The notes under the pieces were generated by a model, which saw only the letters and a list, made by a program, of their open reading frames with translations, made no database searches and was not told where the DNA came from. This document shows positions 7,426 to 17,674 of a stretch of DNA of 26,128 nucleotides, piece by piece. The stretch is from Nitriliruptoraceae bacterium (GTDB taxonomy: Bacteria; Actinomycetota; Nitriliruptoria; Nitriliruptorales; Nitriliruptoraceae). The position numbers and the translations under genes are program-made. The DNA is taken from positions 1-26,128 of the forward strand of contig SLLJ01000138.1 in assembly GCA_007134165.1 (NCBI GenBank). The letters run 5' to 3'. How positions within the stretch are numbered: the stretch's first letter is position 1; every line of letters starts with the position of its first letter.

Positions 7426-7431
7426 AGGCTA
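7426..7431 (-). promoter_or_regulatory. Candidate -10 hexamer (TAGCCT) for the crotonase gene
   Basis: Minus-strand TAGCCT lies 25 bases upstream of the GTG start. It forms part of a compact divergent promoter region with the plus-strand TAGCCT at 7443-7448. No clear -35. Confidence 0.35.
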
Positions 7432-7442
7432 CTGTCCGCCGC

Positions 7443-7448
7443 TAGCCT
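7443..7448 (+). promoter_or_regulatory. Candidate -10 hexamer (TAGCCT) for the SirB1-like gene, near-leaderless
   Basis: TAGCCT ends 9 bases before the ATG at 7458, and no Shine-Dalgarno sequence lies between them. A transcript from this element would begin at or within a few bases of the start codon. Confidence 0.35.
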
Positions 7449-7457
7449 GCCGAGACC

Positions 7458-8279
7458 ATGAGCGACGCGACCCGCCGTCGGCTCGCACAGTTGGTGCGCC
7501 GTCCCGACGCCGACCTGGCCGAGGCAGCCCTGCTGGTCTGTGCCGAGGCCGAGCCCCACCTCGACCTCGAGGTGGCGCTGCTGCGCATCGATGCCCTGGC
7601 CGACGTGCTGCGCACCGGTGGCTTCCGACCCGACCCGCCCGAGCAGGCCGCCCGGGGGCTCGCCGACCATCTCGCCGGGGAGCTCGGGTTCCGCGGGGAC
7701 GTGACCAACTACCACGATCCCGACAACAGCCTGCTCACCCACGTCCTGGATCGTCGCCGGGGCCTGCCGATCACCCTCTCGATCCTCTACACCGCCGTCG
7801 GACGCCGCCTGCGGGTGCCGGCCTTCCCGATCGCGCTGCCCGGGCACGTGGTGACCGGCGTGAGTACCGAGGGAGTGCCGGTCGTGCTCGACCCATTCCA
7901 TGCCGGCCGGCTGCTGGACGAGCCGGCGCTGGCCGAGCGGGTGGCGACCACGACCGGCGGTCGCCACCGCTTCCACCGCGCCATGCTGCGCCCGGCGCCG
8001 GCCGGCCAGATCGTGCGCCGGCTGCTGACCAACCTGGTGCGCGACCTCGGCACGGCCCAGCGTCACCTCGACGCGTGCTGGGCCAGCGAACTGCGACTCC
8101 TGCTCCCCGACCGGGACCCCGACGACCACCGGGTGCACGGTGAGGTCCTGGTGCGGGCCGGACGGTTCGACGCGGCCGCACGTGCCTTCGAGACCTACCT
8201 CGAACAGGCCGGCCCCGACGCACCCAACCAGACCGAGGTCCGCCGTCGTGCGCTGGCAGCCCGGGCAAGGATGAACTGA
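7458..8279 (+). CDS. SirB1/transglutaminase-like family protein with C-terminal TPR-like segment
   Basis: A 273-residue protein of the SirB1 (YchA) family. The core NYHDPDNSLLTHVLDRRRGLPITLSILYTAVGRRL matches the family hallmark (YxDxxNS, then DRRxGxPIxLS). LPGHVVTGV and PVVLDPFHAGRLL supply the His and Asp of the transglutaminase-like fold. The usual catalytic Cys position is Ser, as in most SirB1 members, so it is probably non-enzymatic. The C-terminus (about 190-270) is helical and reads like one or two TPR repeats (LVRAGRFDAAARAFETYLEQAGPD). Homologues are widespread and poorly characterised. There is no ribosome binding site; a TAGCCT hexamer ends 9 bases before the ATG. It converges with the cupredoxin gene. 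Confidence 0.85.
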   Translation: MSDATRRRLAQLVRRPDADLAEAALLVCAEAEPHLDLEVALLRIDALADVLRTGGFRPDPPEQAARGLADHLAGELGFRGDVTNYHDPDNSLLTHVLDRRRGLPITLSILYTAVGRRLRVPAFPIALPGHVVTGVSTEGVPVVLDPFHAGRLLDEPALAERVATTTGGRHRFHRAMLRPAPAGQIVRRLLTNLVRDLGTAQRHLDACWASELRLLLPDRDPDDHRVHGEVLVRAGRFDAAARAFETYLEQAGPDAPNQTEVRRRALAARARMN

Positions 8280-8295
8280 CGCCGCCGACGCGACG

Positions 8296-8709
8296 TCAGG
8301 ACGCGGGATCCACCGTCAGCGTGCCACGCATGGTGCGCTCGTGCCCGGGGACCGTGCACACGTAGGTGTAGCTACCCGGTTCCAGGGTCACGGTGCCCAC
8401 GTCGCTGCGACCCGGCGAACACACCGCGACCTCCTCCCCGGTTTCCTCGATCACCAGATTGTGGTTCACCGCGTCCTCGCACACCAGGGCGATGGAGATC
8501 TCGCCCTCGGTGGCCTGCAACTCCTCGACGTCCCACTGCAGGTTGTCGCGCCCGACCACCACCAGGTCCGCGCCGGCGACCTCCTCGGAGGACACGACGG
8601 GTCCCGTGTCACGGGCGCAGGCCGCCAGCAACCAGGCGGCGAGCAGCACCACCGCCAGCGCACGCAGGCCGCCCGGACAGCAACGGGAGGTTCGGGACAC
8701 CACGACCAT
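8296..8709 (-). CDS. Cupredoxin-domain lipoprotein
   Basis: A 137-residue secreted protein. The N-terminus has a basic start, a hydrophobic stretch and the lipobox LLAAC, with Cys31 as the likely lipid-modified residue. The mature part is a plastocyanin-like beta sandwich. Candidate type-1 copper ligands are the His in VNHNLVIEE and the cluster YVCTVPGHERTM (Cys, then His after four residues, then Met after three). An extra cysteine pair (LVCEDA, VAVCSPG) could form a disulphide. The protein would sit on the outer face of the membrane and carry electrons or bind copper. The ATG at 8707-8709 has a modest GAGG site upstream. No copper-handling neighbour is present. Confidence 0.85.
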   Translation of the reverse strand: MVVVSRTSRCCPGGLRALAVVLLAAWLLAACARDTGPVVSSEEVAGADLVVVGRDNLQWDVEELQATEGEISIALVCEDAVNHNLVIEETGEEVAVCSPGRSDVGTVTLEPGSYTYVCTVPGHERTMRGTLTVDPAS

Positions 8710-8832
8710 GACAGACCTCGAGAACCGGACCTCGCAGTGTGCCCTGCCGAGTTGCGATCGCGCCAACCCGCTCGTGTGCAGGCAGGTGCGTGCGCCGGGT
8801 GCGCTGGCTGCATGCCGGAGCACGCTGGTCAC

Positions 8833-8838
8833 TAGGCT
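8833..8838 (+). promoter_or_regulatory. Candidate -10 hexamer (TAGGCT) for the acyl-CoA carboxylase gene
   Basis: TAGGCT lies 39 bases upstream of the GTG start. The divergent cupredoxin gene has no matching hexamer on its side of the 168-bp gap. Confidence 0.3.
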
Positions 8839-8877
8839 GCTCGACGTCCGACGACCCCCGCCCACGAGGTTGCTGCT

Positions 8878-10689
8878 GTGTTCGAGGCCGTGCTGATCGC
8901 CAACCGTGGCGAGATCGCCATCCGTGTTGCTCGTGCGTGCCGAGAACTCGGCGTGCGAAGCGTCGCCGTGTACTCCGAGGTCGACCGCGACGCACTGCAC
9001 GTGCGGCACGCCGACGAGGCCTACCTGCTCGGTCCGGCTGCACCGGCCGAGTCCTACCTGCACATCGAGCGGATCCTCGCGATCGCCGAGCAGGCGGGCG
9101 TGCAGGCCGTGCACCCCGGCTACGGATTCCTGTCCGAGAACGCCCACTTCGCCCAGGCCGTGGCCGACGCGGGGCTGGTGTTCGTCGGCCCGCCCCCCGA
9201 GGCGATCGCGCGCATGGGCGACAAGCTCTCCGCCCGGGCGGTCGCGCTGGCCGCCGGGGTACCCGTCGTACCCGGCACGCTCGAGCCCACCGAGGATCCC
9301 GAGGTGGCGGTCACGTTCGGCACCGAGTACGGCTACCCGGTCGCGGTCAAGGCGATGTTCGGTGGTGGCGGGCGGGGCATGAAGGTGGTGCGCGACGCCA
9401 AGGGCATGCGCGAGGCCCTCGAGGCCGCGCAGCGGGAGGCCAAGACCGCCTTCGGGCGGGGCGAGTGCTACCTCGAACGCTACTTGGAGCGTCCCCGCCA
9501 CGTCGAGATCCAGGTCATGGCCGACCTCGACGGAACCGCCGTCTACCTCGGCGAGCGCGACTGCTCGTTGCAACGCCGGCACCAGAAGCTGGTCGAGGAG
9601 GCACCGGCGCCGGGCGTGACCCAGACCCTACGTGACGCGATGGGCACGGCCGCGGTCAAGGTCGCCCAGGAGATGGGCTACACCAACGCCGGGACCTGTG
9701 AGTTCCTGCTCGACGAGGACGGGGAGACCTTCTACTTCCTCGAGATGAACACCCGGCTGCAGGTCGAGCATCCGGTCACCGAAATGGTCACCGGCGTCGA
9801 CCTCGCACAGACGCAACTCAAGGTCGCCGCCGGGGACGGGATGGGGCTGACCCAGGAGAACATCCGCCTCACCGGGCACGCCATCGAGGTGCGGATCAAC
9901 GCCGAGGAACCGGCGCTGGGTTTCGTGCCGACCCCGGGGCCGATCGACCGGCTGGTCCCCCCGCTCGGTCCGTGGGTGCGCCTGGACACCGGCACCGAGT
10001 CCGGCTCGGAGGTGCCGCGCGACTACGACTCGATGATCGGCAAGCTGATCGTGTGGGGCGAGGACCGCGACGCCGCCCGTGCCCGTATGTCACGGGCGCT
10101 CGACGAACTGGTCATCGAGGGCATCCCCACCACCGTGACCTTCCACCGGCTGGCCATGAACCACCCGCAGTTCGCGGCCGGTGAGCACTCCACCAACTCC
10201 GTGGAGACCGAGTGGGACCTGTCGGTGCTCGAACCCCAGCTGCCAGCGGCCGGTACCGACCCCGCAGCAGGCCCGAGCCGTGAGGTGACCGTCGAGGTCG
10301 GCGATCGCCGCCTGCAGGTGCGGGTCTTCGGTGAGTTGGCGGTGGGCGGGGGCGGCCAGGCGCCCGCAGCCGGCGCGCCGCGGCGGAGCCGGGGCGGAGC
10401 CACCGGTGGCCGCACGGTCGCGGTCGCGGCCTCGGAGGACCTGCTCGCCCCGATGCAGGGAACGGTGGTCAAGTACGCCGTCGAGGAGGGCGCCGCGGTC
10501 GCCGCCGGCGACCTCGTCGTGGTCCTCGAGGCCATGAAGATGGAGAACAGCATCAGCGCGCACCGCGACGGCGTGGTCACCGTCCTGCACTACGAACCCG
10601 GGGACGTGGTCGAGTCGGGTGCGGTGCTCGCCCACATCGAGTCGGCCGGCGAGGCCCTCGACGAATCGGTGCTCGAAGCCGACGACTGA
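8878..10689 (+). CDS. Acetyl/propionyl-CoA carboxylase alpha chain (biotin carboxylase plus biotin carrier)
   Basis: A 603-residue biotin-dependent carboxylase subunit. Residues 1 to about 450 form biotin carboxylase: LIANRGEIAIR at the start, HPGYGFLSEN from His79, the ATP-grasp glycine loop GGGGRGMK at 162-169, and EMNTRLQVEH from Glu289. A Pro/Ala/Gly-rich linker (about 485-515) leads to the biotinyl domain with EAMKMEN, where Lys554 is the biotinylation site. It makes carboxybiotin from ATP and bicarbonate; a separate carboxyltransferase (beta) subunit chooses the acyl-CoA and is not in this window. The methylmalonyl-CoA mutase nearby makes propionyl-CoA a reasonable substrate, but this is inference. 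GTG start at 8878 with GAGG 8 bases upstream. Confidence 0.95.
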   Translation: MFEAVLIANRGEIAIRVARACRELGVRSVAVYSEVDRDALHVRHADEAYLLGPAAPAESYLHIERILAIAEQAGVQAVHPGYGFLSENAHFAQAVADAGLVFVGPPPEAIARMGDKLSARAVALAAGVPVVPGTLEPTEDPEVAVTFGTEYGYPVAVKAMFGGGGRGMKVVRDAKGMREALEAAQREAKTAFGRGECYLERYLERPRHVEIQVMADLDGTAVYLGERDCSLQRRHQKLVEEAPAPGVTQTLRDAMGTAAVKVAQEMGYTNAGTCEFLLDEDGETFYFLEMNTRLQVEHPVTEMVTGVDLAQTQLKVAAGDGMGLTQENIRLTGHAIEVRINAEEPALGFVPTPGPIDRLVPPLGPWVRLDTGTESGSEVPRDYDSMIGKLIVWGEDRDAARARMSRALDELVIEGIPTTVTFHRLAMNHPQFAAGEHSTNSVETEWDLSVLEPQLPAAGTDPAAGPSREVTVEVGDRRLQVRVFGELAVGGGGQAPAAGAPRRSRGGATGGRTVAVAASEDLLAPMQGTVVKYAVEEGAAVAAGDLVVVLEAMKMENSISAHRDGVVTVLHYEPGDVVESGAVLAHIESAGEALDESVLEADD

Positions 10690-10722
10690 ACCTGCCACCC
10701 GAACTTGGCGCCTGACGGCGGC

Positions 10723-12132
10723 CTAGCGCCGCAGCGGGTCGAGCCGCGCCATGAGCATCCGGGCGGCTTCGGCCACCGACCCGGCCATGGTCGGGTAGAC
10801 GGTCATCGTCTGTGCGAGCTGGGCAACCGACAGCCGCTGCTGCACGGCCACGGCCAGCGGCTGGATCAGGTCGCTGGCCCGGGCACTGACCACCACACCA
10901 CCCACGACCACTCCCGAACCGACCTGCGCGTGGACCTTCACGAAGCCGTCGGTAGAGCGGGTCATCTTGGCTCGCGGGTTGCTGCGGAAGTCCAGTCGGG
11001 CGGTCTCCACGAGCAGCCCCGCCGCGCGCGCCTCGTCCGCCGACAGGCCAACCTGCGCCACCTCGGGGTCGGTGAAGATGGTGGAGGCGACCGAGTCCCA
11101 GCGGATGGGTTGCACGGCCTGACCCAGCGCATGCCACATCGCGGTGCGCCCCTGCATCGCCGCCACCGAGGCCAGCATCACCCCCCCGGTCACGTCGCCG
11201 GCGGCGTAGACCCACGGACGGCTCGTGCGGCCCACGGTGTCCACCATGACCGCGCCTCCGGGGTCGAGCTCCACGCCGACCTCCTCGAGCCCGAGCGCGG
11301 TGGAGGTCGGCACCTGCCCGACGGTGAACAGCGCATGGCTGCCGTTGATCTGGCGGCCGTCAGCGAGCCCGACCTGCACACCCTCCTCGTGGCGGACACA
11401 GGACACCGCCCGGGCGTTGCGCAGGATCGTCATGCCACGGCGCTCGAAGACGTCCTCGATGACCTGGGCCGCATCGGGATCCTGGGTCGGCAGAATGAGA
11501 TCTCGCGAGGACACCAGGGTGACCTCGGCGCCGAAACGGCGGAACGCGTGGGCGAACTCCGCGCCGGTCGCCCCGGAGCCCACCACCACGAGATGCTCGG
11601 GCACCTCGCGCAGACCGTAGACCTGCTGGCCGGTGAGCACCCGCTCGCCGTCGGGGACGAAGAAGGGCAGCACCCGGGCGGTGGAGCCGGTCGCCAGCAG
11701 CACGTGGTCGGCGACCAGTTGGTGCACGCTGCCGTCGACGACCTGCAGGCTGACCTCGTGCTCTCCGCTGATCCGCCCCCGGCCGCGGACCAGACGCACG
11801 CCGGTGGCGGCGACCCGGCGCTCGATGTCCCGTGACTGCGAGGCGCCGAGTTCCAGCACGTTGGCCGACACCCGCGGCAGGTCGACCACCGTGCGGTCGA
11901 CGGCCTCGATGCCGGCCAGGCGCACCCCAAGGTCGTCGGCACGGTGCACCCAGCCCATCGCTTCGGCAGCCACGATCATGGCCTTGGACGGCACGCAGTC
12001 CCACAGCACGCTGTTGCCACCGAGGCCTTCGTCAGCGATCACGGTGACCTCGGCGCTGAGCTCGGCAGCGACCAGGGCGGCCTCGTAGCCGGCCGGGCCG
12101 CCGCCCAGGATCACGATGCGTTGCTGGGGCAT
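10723..12132 (-). CDS. lpdA: LpdA-type flavoprotein disulfide reductase family NAD(P)H:quinone oxidoreductase
   Basis: A 469-residue FAD/NAD(P)-binding protein with the fold of dihydrolipoamide dehydrogenase. The FAD motif GGGPAGYEAAL (from residue 10) and the NAD(P) motif VVGSGATGAEF are intact. The redox disulphide is not: GGNSVLWDCVPSK has Ser41 where the first cysteine should be, and only Cys46 remains. The C-terminal catalytic His-Pro motif is replaced by VYPTMAGS. The same two losses occur in mycobacterial LpdA (Rv3303c), described as a quinone reductase rather than a lipoamide dehydrogenase, and the similarity is high along the whole length. ATG at 12130-12132 with GGAGG 6 bases upstream. 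A TAGCGT -10 candidate is shared head-to-head with the next gene. Confidence 0.9.
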   Translation of the reverse strand: MPQQRIVILGGGPAGYEAALVAAELSAEVTVIADEGLGGNSVLWDCVPSKAMIVAAEAMGWVHRADDLGVRLAGIEAVDRTVVDLPRVSANVLELGASQSRDIERRVAATGVRLVRGRGRISGEHEVSLQVVDGSVHQLVADHVLLATGSTARVLPFFVPDGERVLTGQQVYGLREVPEHLVVVGSGATGAEFAHAFRRFGAEVTLVSSRDLILPTQDPDAAQVIEDVFERRGMTILRNARAVSCVRHEEGVQVGLADGRQINGSHALFTVGQVPTSTALGLEEVGVELDPGGAVMVDTVGRTSRPWVYAAGDVTGGVMLASVAAMQGRTAMWHALGQAVQPIRWDSVASTIFTDPEVAQVGLSADEARAAGLLVETARLDFRSNPRAKMTRSTDGFVKVHAQVGSGVVVGGVVVSARASDLIQPLAVAVQQRLSVAQLAQTMTVYPTMAGSVAEAARMLMARLDPLRR

Positions 12133-12158
12133 CTCGACCTCCGGGTGGCGGGGCGCCC

Positions 12159-12164
12159 ACGCTA
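12159..12164 (-). promoter_or_regulatory. Candidate -10 hexamer (TAGCGT) for lpdA
   Basis: Minus-strand half of the perfect palindrome ACGCTAGCGT (12159-12168), 26 bases upstream of the lpdA ATG. The other half faces the NTF2-like gene. Confidence 0.35.
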
Positions 12165-12168
12165 GCGT
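12163..12168 (+). promoter_or_regulatory. Candidate -10 hexamer (TAGCGT) for the NTF2-like gene
   Basis: Plus-strand half of the palindrome ACGCTAGCGT, 34 bases upstream of the ATG at 12203. Confidence 0.35.
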
Positions 12169-12202
12169 CCACGACAACGTCCCTCGTGCGCAGGAGGCCC
12201 CC

Positions 12203-12604
12203 ATGGACCGTCATCCCTTCCGGCTCGCGGTCGAAGCCAAAGACCTCGACGCAGCCCTCGCGCTGCTGCACGACGAGGTGGTGTTCCGCTCCCCTGCCGT
12301 GCACCATCCCTACCGGGGCAAGGCCGACGTCGCGCACCTGCTGCGGCATGCGATCGCGACCCTCGAGGGACTGACCTACGTCGACGAACTGCACGGCGAG
12401 CACAGCGTCGGGCTGGTCTTCACGGCCCGGACGGGGGATCGCGACGTCGAAGGCATCGACCACCTCACCCTCGACGACGGCGGGCGCATCACGACCTTCC
12501 GGGTCATGATCCGCCCGCTGTCGGGGTTGATCGCCGTGGCCCAGGTGATGGGCGCCCGGCTCGAGGCCGACCCGGTGCCCTCGGCACGCACCGGATCGGG
12601 CTAG
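12203..12604 (+). CDS. NTF2-like (SnoaL-type) small protein
   Basis: A 133-residue protein with the cone-shaped NTF2-like layout. An N-terminal helical part (HPFRLAVEAKDLDAALALLHDEVVFRSPAVHHPYRGKADV) is the usual signature of SnoaL/ketosteroid-isomerase-like domains: a sacrificial helix, then the loop with xxSP and YxGK. Beta strands follow, ending in GIDHLTLDDGGRITTFRVMIRPLSGL. Families with this fold bind small ligands or act as isomerases and dehydratases; nothing here fixes the ligand. A strong AGGAGG lies 6 bases before the ATG. It diverges from lpdA across 70 bases with a shared palindromic -10 candidate. Confidence 0.85.
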   Translation: MDRHPFRLAVEAKDLDAALALLHDEVVFRSPAVHHPYRGKADVAHLLRHAIATLEGLTYVDELHGEHSVGLVFTARTGDRDVEGIDHLTLDDGGRITTFRVMIRPLSGLIAVAQVMGARLEADPVPSARTGSG

Positions 12605-12687
12605 CGGGCCGGCGCAGCCTGTCCCGCCGACCCGCACCCGAGAGGGACCGTCCCGCCTCCCTGCGCACGCCGCGACCGCCGCCCGCC

Positions 12688-12795
12688 GATGCGGCGTAGC
12701 CAGCCGGGCATGGGTGTCCGGTTGCGTACGCCGCATCATCCACGCTGGACCATCTGGCGTACCCAGGCGGTCACCCATGACCGGCTGCGTACGCC
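12688..12795. repeat. Tandem hairpin repeat, copies 1 and 2
   Basis: Copy 1 spans 12693-12732, extended to 12688-12737 by GATGC/GCATC, which gives 11-bp perfect outer arms (12688-12698 and 12727-12737). Copy 2 spans 12756-12795 with arms GGCGTACCCA and TGCGTACGCC (one mismatch) and inner arms CGGTCA/TGACCG around a 4-nt loop. The linker CCACGCTGG is shared with the copies at 24900-25002. Copy-to-copy differences are described in the findings. Confidence 0.85.
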
Positions 12796-12868
12796 ACGTG
12801 ACCCGGGGGCTCCTACCCCACCGCACATCGCTCGCTGGGTGCGCACTTTAGAGCGCATAGCGCGCATT

Positions 12869-12888
12869 GGCGATGCCGCGGAAACGCC
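12869..12888. repeat. Degenerate 20-bp palindrome, partner of 25076-25095
   Basis: GGCGATGCCGCGGAAACGCC is a palindrome with two mismatched pairs. Its CCGCGGAA core begins 81 bases after the end of hairpin copy 2, exactly as in the other region. Confidence 0.7.
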
Positions 12889-13003
12889 TGGACACGCGCG
12901 GCGCCAGCCAGATGCACCCGACGCACGAACATGGCGGCCGCCGACGGAACGGGACCCCACCAACGGCCAATCCCCTCGGCGACCGGCACCCCGCGCACCG
13001 GCC

Positions 13004-13036
13004 CAGCTGCCGAAGCACCACACGGGTCGGCAGCTG
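13004..13036. terminator. Strong stem-loop between convergent genes, possible terminator
   Basis: CAGCTGCCGA (13004-13013) and TCGGCAGCTG (13027-13036) are perfect 10-bp arms around a 13-nt loop. It lies between the ends of two convergent genes, where a bidirectional terminator would be useful. There is no T-tract, so intrinsic termination is unproven; it could be part of the repeat element. Confidence 0.4.
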
Positions 13037-13174
13037 TCGCTCACCAACCCTGCGACCGTGCCCTCCCCACTCGCCGCTCGCCCCGCGCGCAACCCCCCCG
13101 CCGATCTGACGCACCCGACAGGTTCAGCTACGTCCGGATCCCACCGCTAGGGGCCGTGGCTACCGCCTGGCCGG

Positions 13175-14761
<1,587 letters not shown>

Positions 14762-14795
14762 GGAGGGCACCTCGGGGCAGCTCGGCGTGTCCCAA

Positions 14796-14824
14796 AGGCT
14801 AGTGCCCGCCGGCCGCAGCACGAA
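14796..14824 (-). promoter_or_regulatory. Candidate promoter for the mutase gene (TTCGTG, 17 bp, TAGCCT)
   Basis: On the minus strand, TTCGTG and TAGCCT are separated by 17 bases, and the -10 lies 34 bases before the ATG. This is the best-spaced promoter-like pair in the window. Confidence 0.4.
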
Positions 14825-14844
14825 CCCGAGACGCGCCTTCGGCC

Positions 14845-14876
14845 GCGGTCGCCTCGAACTGCGTCACGCAGACCGC
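14845..14876 (-). terminator. Possible stem-loop downstream of sdhB
   Basis: Outer arms GCGGTC (14845-14850) and GACCGC (14871-14876) enclose an inner TGCG/CGCA hairpin. It begins 8 bases past the sdhB stop. There is no T-tract, so termination is only suggested by position. Confidence 0.3.
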
Positions 14877-14883
14877 ACCCGGC

Positions 14884-15636
14884 TCAGGCGGTGCGGCGGT
14901 TCTTGAACTTGGCCTTGCGATAGTCCTTGTTCATCATGGCGATGAAGTCGATCGAGATGCCCTTGGGGCAGGCGGCCTCGCACTCCCCCATGTTGGTGCA
15001 GGAGCCGAAGTGCTCCTCCATGACCTCGACCATCGACTCGGCCCGTTGGTAGCGCTCGGGCTGGCCCTGGGGCAGCAGGTTGAGCTGCTGCATCTTGGCC
15101 GAAGTGAACAACTGCGCTGCCCCGTTGGGGCAAGCCGCTACGCAGGCACCGCAGCCGATGCAGGCGGCGGCGTCCATCGCCAGGTCGGCGGCATCCTTCT
15201 CGATCGGGATCAGGTTGGCGTCCGGGGCTGAGCCGGTGTCCACGGTGATGTAGCCGCCAGCCTCGATGATGCGGTCGAACGCCGCGCGGTCGACCACCAA
15301 GTCCTTGACGATCGGGAAGCCGGCCGCCCGCCAGGGCTCGAGCACGATCTCGTCACCGTCGGAGAAGCTACGCATGTGCAGCTGACACGTGGCGGTCTCG
15401 GCGCGTGGGCCGTGCGCCTGACCGTTGATCATCATGCCGCAGGTGCCGCAGATGCCCTCGCGGCAGTCGTGCATGAACTCGATGGGTTCCTCGTTGTCCC
15501 CGATCAGTTCCTCGTTGACCGCGTCCAGCATCTCGAGGAACGACGAGTCGGGGCTGACGTCGGTCGCCCGGTAGGTCTCGAAGCGGCCGGGGGCATCTGG
15601 GCCGGCCTGGCGCCATACGCGGAGGGTGAGGTTCAC
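14884..15636 (-). CDS. sdhB: Succinate dehydrogenase/fumarate reductase iron-sulfur subunit
   Basis: A 250-residue electron-transfer subunit linking the flavoprotein to the membrane haems. The [2Fe-2S] ligands are Cys58, Cys63, Cys66 (CREGICGTC) and Cys84. The C-terminal ferredoxin-like domain has Cys159, Cys162 and Cys165 with Cys223 for [4Fe-4S], and Cys169, Cys213 and Cys219 for [3Fe-4S]; the exact assignment follows the family pattern. The sequence resembles the Bacteroidetes and Wolinella-like (type B) lineage more than the E. coli type. GTG start at 15634-15636 with AGGGAG about 12 bases upstream. It is the last gene of sdhCAB, with 64 bases between it and sdhA. Confidence 0.95.
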   Translation of the reverse strand: MNLTLRVWRQAGPDAPGRFETYRATDVSPDSSFLEMLDAVNEELIGDNEEPIEFMHDCREGICGTCGMMINGQAHGPRAETATCQLHMRSFSDGDEIVLEPWRAAGFPIVKDLVVDRAAFDRIIEAGGYITVDTGSAPDANLIPIEKDAADLAMDAAACIGCGACVAACPNGAAQLFTSAKMQQLNLLPQGQPERYQRAESMVEVMEEHFGSCTNMGECEAACPKGISIDFIAMMNKDYRKAKFKNRRTA

Positions 15637-15700
15637 GTCGCTCTGCTCCCTGCCGGGCCGAGTGCCGCGTGAGCGCGGCCTACCCGTCCCACGCGGCTCG

Positions 15701-17620
<1,920 letters not shown>

Positions 17621-17674
17621 GCGCTGCTCCCTTGCCTACTGAGGGCTTCGTCGTCACGGTCGGGCCGGGATCGG

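Larger units (their letters stand above)
12605..13174. other. 570-bp intergenic region with shared repeat element (copy A)
   Basis: No supportable gene lies here; the open frames are low-complexity, lack binding sites and do not resemble known proteins. In order, it holds two tandem imperfect hairpins (12688-12737 and 12756-12795), a degenerate 20-bp palindrome (12869-12888) and a strong stem-loop (13004-13036). The first three parts match the region at 24900-25098. It sits between two convergent genes, the NTF2-like gene and the mutase gene. Confidence 0.8.

Noticed and set aside
10707..10730. Possible terminator between the carboxylase and lpdA genes
   Set aside because: GGCGC/GCGCC arms overlap the lpdA stop codon, the loop is long and there is no T-tract.
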